Source of the DNA: Streptomyces sp. CB03234 | Lineage (GTDB): Bacteria; Actinomycetota; Actinomycetes; Streptomycetales; Streptomycetaceae | Direction of reading: 5' to 3' | Assembly (NCBI RefSeq): GCF_001905885.1 | Contig: NZ_LIYH01000007.1 | Coordinates: 124,001 to 188,000, forward strand | Length of the DNA: 64,000 bases | In this document: one piece after another, positions 47,146 through 54,939 of the stretch | Numbering within the stretch: the stretch's first letter is position 1 | Layout: the number at the start of each line of letters is the position of its first letter | Position numbers and translations under genes: made by a program | Notes under the pieces: generated by a model | Database searches by the model: none | Told to the model about the DNA's origin: nothing | What the model saw: only the letters and a program-made list of their open reading frames with translations

Positions 47146-47559
47146 ATGAACACCACGGTCAGCTGCGAGCTGCACCTGCGCCTCGTTGTATCGAGCGAGT
47201 CCTCACTGCCTGTACCGGCGGGCCTGCGGTATGACACGGCCGATCCCTATGCCGTGCACGCCACCTTCCACACCGGAGCCGAGGAGACGGTCGAGTGGGT
47301 GTTCGCCCGCGACCTCCTCGCCGAAGGGCTCCACCGCCCCACAGGCACCGGCGACGTCAGAGTCTGGCCGTCCCGCAGCCACGGCCAGGGCGTCGTCTGC
47401 ATCGCGCTGAGCTCCCCGGAGGGCGAAGCCCTGCTCGAGGCCCCCGCGCGCGCCCTGGAGTCGTTCCTGAAGCGGACCGACGCCGCGGTGCCGCCCGGCA
47501 CCGAGCATCGTCATTTCGATCTCGACACGGAGCTCTCGCACATCCTGGCCGAAAGCTGA
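47146..47559 (+). CDS. ssgB: Sporulation-specific cell division protein SsgB
   Basis: 137 aa, the length of S. coelicolor SsgB, starting MNTTVSCELHLRLVVSSESSLPVPAGLRYDTADPYAVHATF. SsgB recruits FtsZ to sporulation septa together with SsgA and occurs only in morphologically complex actinomycetes, so it marks this genome as a sporulating streptomycete-type strain. From the literature its transcription depends on the stress sigma factor SigH; a GTTTAC at 47061 might be part of such a promoter but I cannot confirm it. Two hairpins follow. Confidence 0.96.
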   Translation: MNTTVSCELHLRLVVSSESSLPVPAGLRYDTADPYAVHATFHTGAEETVEWVFARDLLAEGLHRPTGTGDVRVWPSRSHGQGVVCIALSSPEGEALLEAPARALESFLKRTDAAVPPGTEHRHFDLDTELSHILAES

Positions 47560-47578
47560 GGCCAGGCCGAGAGCCGCA

Positions 47579-47609
47579 CGGCGCCGTCCGACTCGGGGCG
47601 ACGGCGCCG
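47579..47609 (+). terminator. First hairpin after ssgB
   Basis: CGGCGCCGTC (47579-47588) pairs with GACGGCGCCG (47600-47609), beginning 20 bp after the ssgB stop. Confidence 0.75.
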
Positions 47610-47650
47610 CGCGGAGAGCTCGTACGGCCGTGAGCGGCCGGATACGGCGA

Positions 47651-47696
47651 CACCGGCGCCGTCACCGCGCGCACCAGCGCGGTGACGGCGCCGGTG
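47651..47696 (+). terminator. Second hairpin after ssgB, 20-bp perfect stem
   Basis: The stem arms 47651-47670 and 47677-47696 pair without a mismatch around GCACCA. It lies between ssgB and the CGNR gene, which then has a TAGAGT -10-like hexamer at 47762-47767. Confidence 0.85.
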
Positions 47697-47816
47697 CGTT
47701 TCCGGCCGCCCGGCGCCCCGCTCCCCCGGCGCCCGCCCCGGCGCCCCGCGCACGGGGCCGCTAGAGTCGGCCCACATCCGGCGGGCGCCCGCCCGCGGCA
47801 GGCCAGGGAGCGAATC

Positions 47817-48377
47817 GTGCTGATCCCCCACGACACCCGGATCGCGCTCGACACCGTCGTCGATCTGATGAACACCGCGCCCGACGGCGGACGGCGCGAC
47901 GGGCTCAGGGACGTGGCGGCGCTGTACGCCTTCGTACGGAGCCACGACATCAGCGGTGTCGGTGAGCTCGGGGAGCAGGACCTGCGGGCCGTACGCGACG
48001 TACGAAAACGATTCGCCGAGGTGTTCTCGGCGCCCGACGCGCGTACCGCCGCCGAGCTGATCAACCAGCTGGTGGCCGCGGCGGGCACCACACCGCAGCT
48101 CACCGACCACGACGGCTACGACTGGCACGTGCACTATTTCGCGCCGGGCGCGTCGGTCGCCGACCACCTGGCCGCGGACTGCGGCATGGCGCTGGCGTTC
48201 ATCGTGGTGGCCGGCGAGCAGGAACGGCTGCGCCGCTGCGAGGCGCCGGACTGCGGGCGGGCCTTCGTCGACCTGTCGCGCAACCGCTCGCGCCGCTACT
48301 GCGACAGCCGTACCTGCGGTAACCGGCTCCATGTGGCGGCGTACCGGGCGCGCCGCAAGGAGGCGGCGGCCGGCTGA
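47817..48377 (+). CDS. CGNR zinc-finger protein (ABATE domain), putative regulator
   Basis: 186 aa. The C-terminal zinc finger is complete: CEAPDCGRAFVDLSRNRSRRYC followed by CGNRLHVAAYRARRK. The N-terminal ABATE-like domain covers about 1-135. Such proteins are presumed transcription factors. GTG 47817 follows GGGAG and starts at VLIPHDTRIALDTVVDLMNT. It reads away from ssgB and is separated by two hairpins; no target is evident. Confidence 0.9.
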   Translation: MLIPHDTRIALDTVVDLMNTAPDGGRRDGLRDVAALYAFVRSHDISGVGELGEQDLRAVRDVRKRFAEVFSAPDARTAAELINQLVAAAGTTPQLTDHDGYDWHVHYFAPGASVADHLAADCGMALAFIVVAGEQERLRRCEAPDCGRAFVDLSRNRSRRYCDSRTCGNRLHVAAYRARRKEAAAG

Positions 48378-48398
48378 GCGGGGCGCCTCAGCGCACGC

Positions 48399-48575
48399 TC
48401 ACAGCACGAACAGATCGTGCACGGCGGCCATCAGCAGCAGGCAGCCGATCACCGCCAGGAAGATCATCAGTGGTGGCTGGGAGAGCGCGAACAGGCATCC
48501 GCGGCGCTCCTCGACGGTTTCGTCGGTGGCGGGGGACGATCCCCGCGAGGTTTCGAGCATCTCGGTGCCGATCAT
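48399..48575 (-). CDS. Small single-span membrane protein
   Basis: 58 aa from ATG 48575: a hydrophilic Ser/Thr/Glu-rich N-terminus, then a strongly hydrophobic segment (LMIFLAVIGCLLLMAAV) close to the C-terminus HDLFVL. No ribosome site is convincing, and a GTG at 48590 or ATG at 48560 could serve. The clear membrane helix and coding bias support it, but it could be spurious. Function unknown. Confidence 0.55.
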   Translation of the reverse strand: MIGTEMLETSRGSSPATDETVEERRGCLFALSQPPLMIFLAVIGCLLLMAAVHDLFVL

Positions 48576-48663
48576 GGCGCAGCGGAGCACCCCGTGAACG
48601 GCGAACGCGGATGATCGGCAGGGTAGTTCACCCCATCCCGTGGCCCACGCCCCGGGAGACGGC

Positions 48664-49089
48664 TCAGATGCCGTGCCTCTTCAGGATGGCCTCGATGTCG
48701 CTGAAGTCGTCGGCGGGCTTGCCCTTGGGGCGGTCGCCGGCGCCGAGCGAGGGCGCGGAAGCGGTGGGCTCGGCCGCCCGAGGCCCCTGACGCCGCTCAC
48801 TCGGCTCGTCGCGGGTGCCGCGGGTGCCGCCACTCCGGCGCCGTTCGACGGCCCGGGTCGTCATGAACAGCAGCCAGGCAAGGCCGAGGACGCCGAAACC
48901 GGCCCACGCCACCGGGCTGAACGCGGTCTCGGCCAGCCACTCCACGGCACCGGTCATCACCAGCCCGACCGGCACCAGCGCGTACGCGGCGATCCGGGCG
49001 GCGGCCAGGAACCTCTTGCGGTACGCGGTGATCGCAGCGATGCCCAGCCCTGCCGCGGACACGGCGGAGCAAATCGTCTCGGCAAGCAT
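48664..49089 (-). CDS. Conserved membrane protein, function unknown
   Basis: 141 aa from ATG 49089 (MLAETICSAVSAAGLGIAAI). Three hydrophobic segments lie within the first 80 residues (near 4-20, 31-48 and 58-76), then a charged Arg/Ser/Pro-rich tail ends DDFSDIEAILKRHGI. I do not recognise a family. The longer open frame upstream crosses the divergent DsbA-like gene and is rejected. Confidence 0.7.
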   Translation of the reverse strand: MLAETICSAVSAAGLGIAAITAYRKRFLAAARIAAYALVPVGLVMTGAVEWLAETAFSPVAWAGFGVLGLAWLLFMTTRAVERRRSGGTRGTRDEPSERRQGPRAAEPTASAPSLGAGDRPKGKPADDFSDIEAILKRHGI

Positions 49090-49250
49090 CCGGTCCTCCA
49101 GGCGTGCGGCAGGGCGATACGTCCCTTCCATCCTGCACCGCGCGGCCACGCGGCTGCCATGGCGCCGACCGATCTCGGGGAGATCTCCGGGACCCCCTCC
49201 TCCCCAGGTCCCGGTTGGGACACCGGCCGTCCTGCTGAAAGACTGCCCCC

Positions 49251-49784
49251 ATGAGCGACTCCACCACCGACAGCACCGCCACACCCGTCGTTCTCGACGT
49301 CTGGTGCGAGCTCCAGTGCCCCGACTGCCACGCCGCCCTGGACGACCTGCGCGCCCTGCGCGCCCGGTACGGGGACCGGCTGGAGGTACGGCTGCGGCAC
49401 TTCCCGCTGGAGAAGCACAAGCACGCCTACGCCGCCGCACAAGCCGCCGAGGAGGCCATCGCGCAGGGGCAGGGCTGGCCGTACGCGGAGGCGGTGCTGG
49501 CCAGGACCGAGGAGCTGGCGGCCGAGGGGGAACCGCTGCTGATCGACACGGCGCGCGAACTGGGCCTGGACGCCGAGGAGTTCGACACGGCGCTCATCGA
49601 CGGCCGGCACCTGCTGATCGTGGACGCCGACCAGGCGGAGGGCAAGGCGATCGGCGTCACCGGCACCCCGACGTACGTGATCGGCGGCGAGCGCCTGGAC
49701 GGCGGCAAGAGCCAGGCGGGGCTGCGCGAGCGCATCGAGGAGATCGCCGACCGCCTCCTGGCCGAGCCGGGCGGTCAGCTCTGA
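49251..49784 (+). CDS. DsbA-family thioredoxin-fold protein (CPDC)
   Basis: 177 aa. Active site CPDC in WCELQCPDCHA (residues 24-27), a helical insert, and the cis-proline loop TGTPTYVIGG. There is no signal peptide or membrane anchor, so it is cytosolic despite belonging to a family often exported; related FrnE-like proteins are cytosolic oxidoreductases. It is convergent with the GNAT gene, the two stops 24 bp apart. Confidence 0.88.
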   Translation: MSDSTTDSTATPVVLDVWCELQCPDCHAALDDLRALRARYGDRLEVRLRHFPLEKHKHAYAAAQAAEEAIAQGQGWPYAEAVLARTEELAAEGEPLLIDTARELGLDAEEFDTALIDGRHLLIVDADQAEGKAIGVTGTPTYVIGGERLDGGKSQAGLRERIEEIADRLLAEPGGQL

Positions 49785-49808
49785 AGCGCTGAGGCGCTGA
49801 GGCGCGGC

Positions 49809-50651
49809 TCAGAGCAGCGGCTTGAAGCCGTGGACGCGGGTCGTCCGGTACCCGAGCGACTCATAGAGCCGGATGGCAGGGGCGTTGCCCGCGAAGACGT
49901 GCAGCCCGATCCGGCGCTCCCCCGCCTCCAGGGCGATCCGCTCGGCCAGCAGCATCAGGGCCCGCCCGTACCCCTTGCCGCGCTGGTCGTCGGCGACCTC
50001 GATGTCGTACACGAACGCGGCGTCCTCGCCGGGGGCCGGCTCCAGGCGGCCGGTCCACAGGTGCCCGACGGGCACGCCGTCCCGCTCGGCCACGCGGAAC
50101 GCGGCGCCCTCCGTGGCGAGCCCGTCGGGCAGGTACTCACGGCGGCTCGCCTCGGCCCTCGCCCTGGCCTCCTCCTCCGGTACGCCGTGCTCGGCCCAGC
50201 TGCGCGCGAAGCGCTCCGCCGACCGGGCCTCCCACTGCCCGTACTCCGCCTCCGTCATGGGCCGGATCTCCACGTGCGCGGGCAGCTCGGGCGGCGGCCC
50301 GGTGAGGTCCTTGGCCATGTTGCGGCTGCGCTCGGTGTAGCCGAGGGCGGTCGCCATGCGCAGCGCGACCGTGGCACCGGCCGGTATGGAGACCGAGACC
50401 TGGTCGCAGCCCCAGCCGCGCAGCACCTCCTCGGCGGCGAGCGCGGCCACCGTGCCGCGGCCGCGCCGCCGGTCCGGCTCGTCGATGTGGAGCGACCGGA
50501 TCACTCCGGCCGCCCGCCGCCCGGTCCCGGGAAGGGTGCCGAGCTCGACGGCGCCCACGCGGCGGCTGTTCACACAGACGTCGTAGGTGCGCGATCGGGC
50601 GCCGTCGGGGGTCTGCTGGAGCGGCCCGGCCGGCCGCAGGGTGGTGGTCAT
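49809..50651 (-). CDS. GNAT family N-acetyltransferase, two-domain
   Basis: 280 aa from ATG 50651 with AGAGGGG upstream. The C-terminal GNAT domain shows the acetyl-CoA motif VADDQRGKGYGRALMLLAE and GNAPAIRLYESLGYRTT. The N-terminal half has a second, weaker copy (IDEPDRRRGRGTVAALAAEEVL and VALRMATALGYTE), suggesting tandem GNAT folds. Substrate unknown. It is 33 bp downstream of pabC and may be co-transcribed. Confidence 0.88.
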   Translation of the reverse strand: MTTTLRPAGPLQQTPDGARSRTYDVCVNSRRVGAVELGTLPGTGRRAAGVIRSLHIDEPDRRRGRGTVAALAAEEVLRGWGCDQVSVSIPAGATVALRMATALGYTERSRNMAKDLTGPPPELPAHVEIRPMTEAEYGQWEARSAERFARSWAEHGVPEEEARARAEASRREYLPDGLATEGAAFRVAERDGVPVGHLWTGRLEPAPGEDAAFVYDIEVADDQRGKGYGRALMLLAERIALEAGERRIGLHVFAGNAPAIRLYESLGYRTTRVHGFKPLL

Positions 50652-50684
50652 CGCCCCTCTTCTACCCACCCGGCGGCCACGGGC

Positions 50685-51497
50685 TCACATCTGCGCGGCG
50701 CGCTCCGCGAAGATCCGCATGGCCTTGGCGGTGACCGGCCCGGGGGCGCCGGGCAGTTCGCGCCCGTCGACGCGGTGGACCGCCTGGACGTCGCGGAGGG
50801 TGGAAGTCAGGAAGATCTCGTCGGCCTGCTGCAGCACGTCCAGCGGCAGGTCGGTCTCCTGGGCGCCGGTCCACTCGACGGTCAGGGCCCTGGTGATGCC
50901 CGCGAGGCAGCCGGAGGCGAGCGGCGGGGTGTGCAGCTGCCCGTCCAGGACGACGAAGACGTTCGACCCGGTGCCCTCGCAGAGCTGTCCCACGGTGTTG
51001 GCGAACAGCGCCTCGCTCGCGCCCTGCTCGTGCGCCCTGGCGAGGGCGACGACGTTCTCGGCGTACGAGGTGGTCTTCAGGCCCGCCAGGGCGCTGCGTT
51101 CGTTGCGGGTCCAGGGGACAGTGATCACAGCGGTGGTGTCAGGGCGGTGCCTGGTCTCGCCGAGGGCGACGACCAGGGTCGGGCCGGCGTCGCCGCGGTC
51201 GGAACCCAGCGGGGAGAGACCTCCGGTGTACGTGATGCGCAGCCGGCCCAGCGCCATGGGGTTGGCCTCCAGCACGGCGGCGCAGGCGCGGCGTACCTCG
51301 TCGAGGTCCGGGTCGGGCAGCCCGAGGCCGCGCGCGGACCGGGTGAGCCGGTCGAGGTGGAGGTCCAGCGCGAAGGGCCGGCCGTCCACGGCCTTGAGCG
51401 TCTCGAAGACGCCGTCTCCCACGGTCAGACCGTGATCCAGGACGGAGACCCTGGCGGCTTCCGCGTCGTGCAGCCCGCCGTCGACCCACAGCTTCAT
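50685..51497 (-). CDS. pabC: Class IV aminotransferase, probable aminodeoxychorismate lyase
   Basis: 270 aa, PLP-dependent. The fold-type IV pattern is present: the catalytic lysine in LAGLKTTSYAENVVAL, then EALFANTVGQLCEGTGSNVFVV and the PLP phosphate region FLTSTLRDVQAV. ATG 51497 overlaps the pabB stop (ATGA). Next to PabB it should release 4-aminobenzoate from aminodeoxychorismate for folate; a D-amino-acid or branched-chain aminotransferase is the alternative. Confidence 0.85.
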   Translation of the reverse strand: MKLWVDGGLHDAEAARVSVLDHGLTVGDGVFETLKAVDGRPFALDLHLDRLTRSARGLGLPDPDLDEVRRACAAVLEANPMALGRLRITYTGGLSPLGSDRGDAGPTLVVALGETRHRPDTTAVITVPWTRNERSALAGLKTTSYAENVVALARAHEQGASEALFANTVGQLCEGTGSNVFVVLDGQLHTPPLASGCLAGITRALTVEWTGAQETDLPLDVLQQADEIFLTSTLRDVQAVHRVDGRELPGAPGPVTAKAMRIFAERAAQM

Positions 51498-52552
51498 TTC
51501 CCGATGGTCCTTCCGCTCGCCTCGTACGCTCCCGACGCTACCGCGAGCAGCCGGGATGCCTTCAGTTCCGTCTCGTCCCACTCGCGCGCGGGGTCGGAGC
51601 CCCAGGTGATGCCGGCACCGGTGCCGAAGCGCAGCACGCCCCCGCCCTCGGTACGGTCGATCCAGAACGTGCGTATGCCGACGGCCAGCTCGCCGGTGCG
51701 GCGGTCGGCGTCGACCCAGCCGATGCCGCCGCAGTACGGCCCCCGGGGGGCGTTCTCCAGCGCCTCGATGATCCTCAGGGCGCTGGACTTGGGGGCGCCG
51801 GTGACCGAGCCGGGCGGGAAGGTGGCGCCGAGGAGGTCCTTCCAGCCCGCCTTGGGCGTCAGCTCGCCGCGCACGGTGGAGACCAGGTGCACGAGCCCCG
51901 GGTGCGACTCCAGGGCGCACAGCGCGGGTACGGTGACCGATCCCGTGGCGCAGACCCGGCCCAGGTCGTTGCGGACGAGGTCGACGATCATCACGTTCTC
52001 GGCACGGTCCTTGTCCAGGAGGTCCTGGGCGGTGCGGCCGGTGCCCTTGATGGGGCCGGACTCGACGGTGAAGCCGTCACGCCGCAGATAGAGCTCGGGG
52101 GAGGCGGTGGCGATCTCGACGCCGTGGGCGGGCAGGCGAATCGTTCCGGCATAGGGGGCCGGGTTGCCGCGCGCGAGGAGCGCCGTCAGCGCGTCCACAT
52201 CGGCGGCGGCCGGGTCCGGCAGGGGCGCGGAGAGCACCCGGCACAGGTTCGCCTGGTAGACCTCGCCGGCCGCGATGTGCTCGCGGATCCTCCGTACGCC
52301 GGCGGTGTACGCGTCGCGGTCGAGCGAGGACGTCCAGTCACCGGCGGCGGGCCCGCGCCAGGCCCCGGGGACGGGCTCGGGCACCGGCGCGGGGCGGACG
52401 TCACCGAAGCGAGCGCAGGTCAGACGGCCTTCGAAGTCGGCGGAGACGGCCCAGAAGCCGGAGGAGTCGAGGGCCTCCGGGTCACTGGTGACATCCCGCA
52501 GGTCGGTTGCGACGAGGCCGCCGAAGCGGGCCAGAGGAGCGAGGTCGTGCAC
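51494..52552 (-). CDS. pabB: Aminodeoxychorismate synthase component I (chorismate-binding)
   Basis: 352 aa from GTG 52552 (VHDLAPLARFGGLVATDLRD). The chorismate-binding domain has PIKGTGRT with the PabB-type lysine, DLVRNDLGRVC, PPGSVTGAPK and FGTGAGITWGSDP. It converts chorismate (from aroC) plus ammonia to aminodeoxychorismate. The glutaminase partner PabA is not in the window. The frame is open to 52684 but the extension is not conserved. Confidence 0.92.
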   Translation of the reverse strand: MHDLAPLARFGGLVATDLRDVTSDPEALDSSGFWAVSADFEGRLTCARFGDVRPAPVPEPVPGAWRGPAAGDWTSSLDRDAYTAGVRRIREHIAAGEVYQANLCRVLSAPLPDPAAADVDALTALLARGNPAPYAGTIRLPAHGVEIATASPELYLRRDGFTVESGPIKGTGRTAQDLLDKDRAENVMIVDLVRNDLGRVCATGSVTVPALCALESHPGLVHLVSTVRGELTPKAGWKDLLGATFPPGSVTGAPKSSALRIIEALENAPRGPYCGGIGWVDADRRTGELAVGIRTFWIDRTEGGGVLRFGTGAGITWGSDPAREWDETELKASRLLAVASGAYEASGRTIGK

Positions 52553-52649
52553 GGATGCGAGTCTATGGCGCGGGCGGACGGGACGGCGCGGACGTGCTCC
52601 GCACCTGGTGCGGAGCGGGGTCGGCGCAGCACGCTGGGCAAACGCGTTT

Positions 52650-52677
52650 TTGTACTGGCCCGGGAATCCGCTAGAGT
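52650..52677 (+). promoter_or_regulatory. Promoter of the tRNA-Gly/Cys/Val cluster
   Basis: TTGTAC at 52650-52655 and TAGAGT at 52672-52677 with a 16-bp spacer; TAGAGT is the favoured streptomycete housekeeping -10. It lies 42 bp upstream of the first tRNA. Confidence 0.75.
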
Positions 52678-52719
52678 TCAACACGTCGCCGGGACGCGGA
52701 AGCGGAACGGAAACGACAA

Positions 52720-52792
52720 GCGGACGTGGCTCAGTTGGTAGAGCATCACCTTGCCAAGGTGAGGGTCGCGAGTTCGAATCTCGTCGTCCGCT
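52720..52792 (+). tRNA. tRNA-Gly (anticodon GCC)
   Basis: 73 nt: acceptor GCGGACG/CGTCCGC, discriminator T, D-arm GGCTCAGTTGGTAGAGC, anticodon loop TTGCCAA and T-loop GTTCGAATC. First gene of the cluster. Confidence 0.97.
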
Positions 52793-52829
52793 CGAAGTGG
52801 GGGATCATTTCCCGAACCCCTGCACTCCT

Positions 52830-52900
52830 GGTGGAGTGGCCGAGAGGCGAGGCAACGGCCTGCAAAGCCGTCTACACGGGTTCAAATCCCGTCTCCACCT
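52830..52900 (+). tRNA. tRNA-Cys (anticodon GCA)
   Basis: 71 nt: acceptor GGTGGAG/CTCCACC, discriminator T, anticodon loop CTGCAAA and T-loop GTTCAAATC. CCA follows directly at 52901-52903, so the 3' end may be encoded here, unlike its neighbours. Confidence 0.96.
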
Positions 52901-52904
52901 CCAA

Positions 52905-52976
52905 GGACGATTAGCTCAGCGGGAGAGCGCTTCCCTGACACGGAAGAGGTCACTGGTTCAATCCCAGTATCGTCCA
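52905..52976 (+). tRNA. tRNA-Val (anticodon GAC), copy 1
   Basis: 72 nt: acceptor GGACGAT/ATCGTCC, discriminator A, anticodon loop CTGACAC and T-loop GTTCAATC. Identical to copy 3. Confidence 0.97.
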
Positions 52977-52995
52977 CTGGATCTTCGGATCCCCC

Positions 52996-53067
52996 GCGCG
53001 ATTAGCTCAGCGGGAGAGCGCTTCCCTGACACGGAAGAGGTCACTGGTTCAATCCCAGTATCGCGCA
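52996..53067 (+). tRNA. tRNA-Val (anticodon GAC), copy 2, variant acceptor stem
   Basis: Same as copies 1 and 3 except acceptor GCGCGAT/ATCGCGC. Positions 2 and 3 are changed and so are their partners 71 and 70, so pairing is kept (C2-G71, G3-C70). Discriminator A and all anticodon, D and T arms are unchanged. Confidence 0.96.
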
Positions 53068-53105
53068 CGCAGCACCATCATGATCTTCTGGGTCATGATC
53101 CCCGA

Positions 53106-53177
53106 GGACGATTAGCTCAGCGGGAGAGCGCTTCCCTGACACGGAAGAGGTCACTGGTTCAATCCCAGTATCGTCCA
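53106..53177 (+). tRNA. tRNA-Val (anticodon GAC), copy 3
   Basis: Identical to copy 1. Last tRNA of the cluster, 7 bp before the terminator stem. Confidence 0.97.
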
Positions 53178-53184
53178 CACGCAC

Positions 53185-53219
53185 CGGAGCCCCGGCCGCA
53201 TCACGCGGCCGGGGCTCCG
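53185..53219. terminator. Terminator of the tRNA cluster
   Basis: A 15-bp perfect stem (53185-53199 with 53205-53219) around ATCAC. It lies between the tRNA cluster and the convergent zinc-ribbon gene and can serve both. Confidence 0.9.
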
Positions 53220-53236
53220 TCGTCGTCTCCCCCCGG

Positions 53237-53524
53237 TCAGGAGGAGAAGAGCATCCGCCCGAAGCTGCGGCGGTGGCCGTGCCCGTGGTGGCCACCGTGG
53301 TGCGGGGCGCCCCAGGCGGGGGCGTGCGGGGCGGGAGCGGCCGGGTAGGCCTGCGGGGCCGGCGGCGCGGGCGGGGCCTGCTGGACCCACTGCGACTCCA
53401 GGCGGGTCAGGGCCTCCAGCTCGCCGTAGTCGAGGAAGATCCCCCGGCAGCCGCTGCACTGCTCGATCTGGACGCCATTGCGGTTGTAGGTGTGCATGGG
53501 CGCATGGCACTTGGGACACTGCAT
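53237..53524 (-). CDS. TFIIB-type zinc-ribbon protein
   Basis: 95 aa from ATG 53524: MQCPKCHAPMHTYNRNGVQIEQCSGCRGIFLDYGELEAL. The two CxxC pairs form a zinc ribbon of the zf-TFIIB family. A Pro/Ala linker and a His/Gly-rich tail (HHGGHHGHGHRRS) follow, which may bind metal. Function unknown; probably a small metalloprotein rather than a transcription factor. Confidence 0.88.
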   Translation of the reverse strand: MQCPKCHAPMHTYNRNGVQIEQCSGCRGIFLDYGELEALTRLESQWVQQAPPAPPAPQAYPAAPAPHAPAWGAPHHGGHHGHGHRRSFGRMLFSS

Positions 53525-53564
53525 GCTCGGCTCAACTCCTCGCCGTACGGATGGTTTCCTCACC

Positions 53565-54548
53565 CTACGACGGAGCACCGGCGCCCAACTCAGGCGGGAG
53601 TGTCGCAATTCGGGCACAGGCATCGACGACGCTCACCTCGACGTCGTCCAAGTCCCGGTTCTCGGCGGTGCTCTTGGCGATGACCAGGGCCGCCGTCTGG
53701 ACGGTCAGCGCACGGGCCGGCACGTCGAGCCGGGGCCACGGGTCCCGCTCGCCGTCGGCGGGTACGGCCGGGCCGCCCGCCTCCCGGTAGGCGCCGAGGA
53801 ACCGGGCCCACACGTCCGGCGCCAGCAGCCCGGCCGCGTACCAGGCGGCGGGGCGGGCCAGGTCCCAGGCGGGGTCGCCGAGGCCGAGGTCGTCGACGTC
53901 GATCAGCAGCCAGGGGCCGGTGGCCGCCGGGTGGCGGACCAGCTGGCCGAGGTGGAGGTCGCCGTGACAGACCGCGCCCGCGCCGGGCCAGGGCGCCTCC
54001 TCACGGGCCCAGGCAGGCAGGCGGTGCCAGGCGGCACGTACGGGCGCGGCGGCCGGGTGCGGGCCGGCCGCCGTCATGCGTGCCACCGCCCGGGCCGCCT
54101 TGGCGGGGCCCCGCATGGGCGGCAACGGGCCGGGCAGCCCGGCGGGCGGTACGCGGTGGAGGCGGGCCAGCAGGGCGGCGGCCTCCTCCCACGGGGCGGC
54201 GTCCGGCTCGTCGGGGTCGACGGGGCTGCCGTAGGGCCAGGCGGAGACGGGACGGCCGTGCAGGTCCGGAGCGTGCAGGTCCGGGGCGGCCGCCGGGAGG
54301 GGCGGCAGCAGGATCCCCGCCAGCCGCGGGTGGGCGGCGAAGGCCAGGCGGACGCGGTGGGCGGCGGCCTCGGTATCCGCGGCGTGGGCCTTGGCGACGG
54401 CCCGGCCGTGCCGGACGACGGTGCCGTCGGGGCGGTGGGCCAGGACGGTGCCGCCGCCTGCCCCACAGGCTCGGCAGGCCTGGTGGGGCACGGCCCGCCG
54501 GGCCACGGCGTCGAGCTCCCGTACGAGGGCGTCGGTCTCCTGCTGCAC
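53565..54548 (-). CDS. Phosphotransferase (APH/choline-kinase fold)
   Basis: 327 aa, GTG start. The Brenner motif VCHGDLHLGQLV and the metal-binding segment LIDVDDLGLGDPAWDLARP are complete, so it is likely an active kinase of the aminoglycoside phosphotransferase superfamily. A Cys pair CRACG lies near residues 25-29. The substrate cannot be told. Downstream is the zinc-ribbon gene, 40 bp away. Confidence 0.85.
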   Translation of the reverse strand: MQQETDALVRELDAVARRAVPHQACRACGAGGGTVLAHRPDGTVVRHGRAVAKAHAADTEAAAHRVRLAFAAHPRLAGILLPPLPAAAPDLHAPDLHGRPVSAWPYGSPVDPDEPDAAPWEEAAALLARLHRVPPAGLPGPLPPMRGPAKAARAVARMTAAGPHPAAAPVRAAWHRLPAWAREEAPWPGAGAVCHGDLHLGQLVRHPAATGPWLLIDVDDLGLGDPAWDLARPAAWYAAGLLAPDVWARFLGAYREAGGPAVPADGERDPWPRLDVPARALTVQTAALVIAKSTAENRDLDDVEVSVVDACARIATLPPELGAGAPS

Positions 54549-54610
54549 GCCCCGACCTTACGGGTGCGCGTGCCTGGGCGTGGCCGGTTGCGGCCGGTGG
54601 GCCAAGGTCG

Positions 54611-54713
54611 GGGCCCCTCCGGGCTCACCTCCTCGCGGTCGGCGGGGTGCCCACCCGGTCTCGTCGCCGTATCTCGCCGCCAACCGCTGCGGGGGCGACC
54701 CTGCACGGCCCCT
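54611..54713 (+). repeat. Dispersed GC-rich intergenic repeat, copy C
   Basis: Plus-strand order as in copy A, shortened: GGCCCCTCCGGGCTC, GTCGCCG, CGCCGCCAACCGCTGCGG, GGGCGACCCTGCACGGCCCC. It forms an inverted pair with copy D, 103 bp apart. Confidence 0.78.
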
Positions 54714-54816
54714 CCTCGCCGTCGTCGGAGCCAGCGCGCCCGATCTCGTGTGCACGCGGCCCCGGCCACCCGGCTTCCCTCGCCCCACCGGCCCGCAGAC
54801 GGCGTACGACCGGGGC

Positions 54817-54939
54817 GGGGCCGTGCAGGGTCGCCCCCGCAGAGGATGGCGGCGAGGAGTGGGCTCCCGATTCGGCGTACCCAAGGCCGCCGGCCTCGAG
54901 GAGGTGAGCCCGGAGGGGCCACGCCCCACCACCCACCGG
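54817..54939 (-). repeat. Dispersed GC-rich intergenic repeat, copy D
   Basis: Opposite orientation to copy C: GGGGCCGTGCAGGGTCG, CCCCGCAGAGGATGGCGGCG, CCCAAGGCCGCCGGCCTCG, AGCCCGGAGGGGCCACGCCCC, ACCCACCGG. Confidence 0.8.

Noticed and set aside
52720..53177. Integration site of a mobile element in the tRNA cluster
   Set aside because: No integrase, excisionase or partial tRNA duplicate lies nearby; the three tRNA-Val genes are all complete.
53565..54548. Aminoglycoside resistance gene
   Set aside because: Only the general kinase fold and Brenner motif are visible; nothing points to an antibiotic substrate, so no resistance is claimed.
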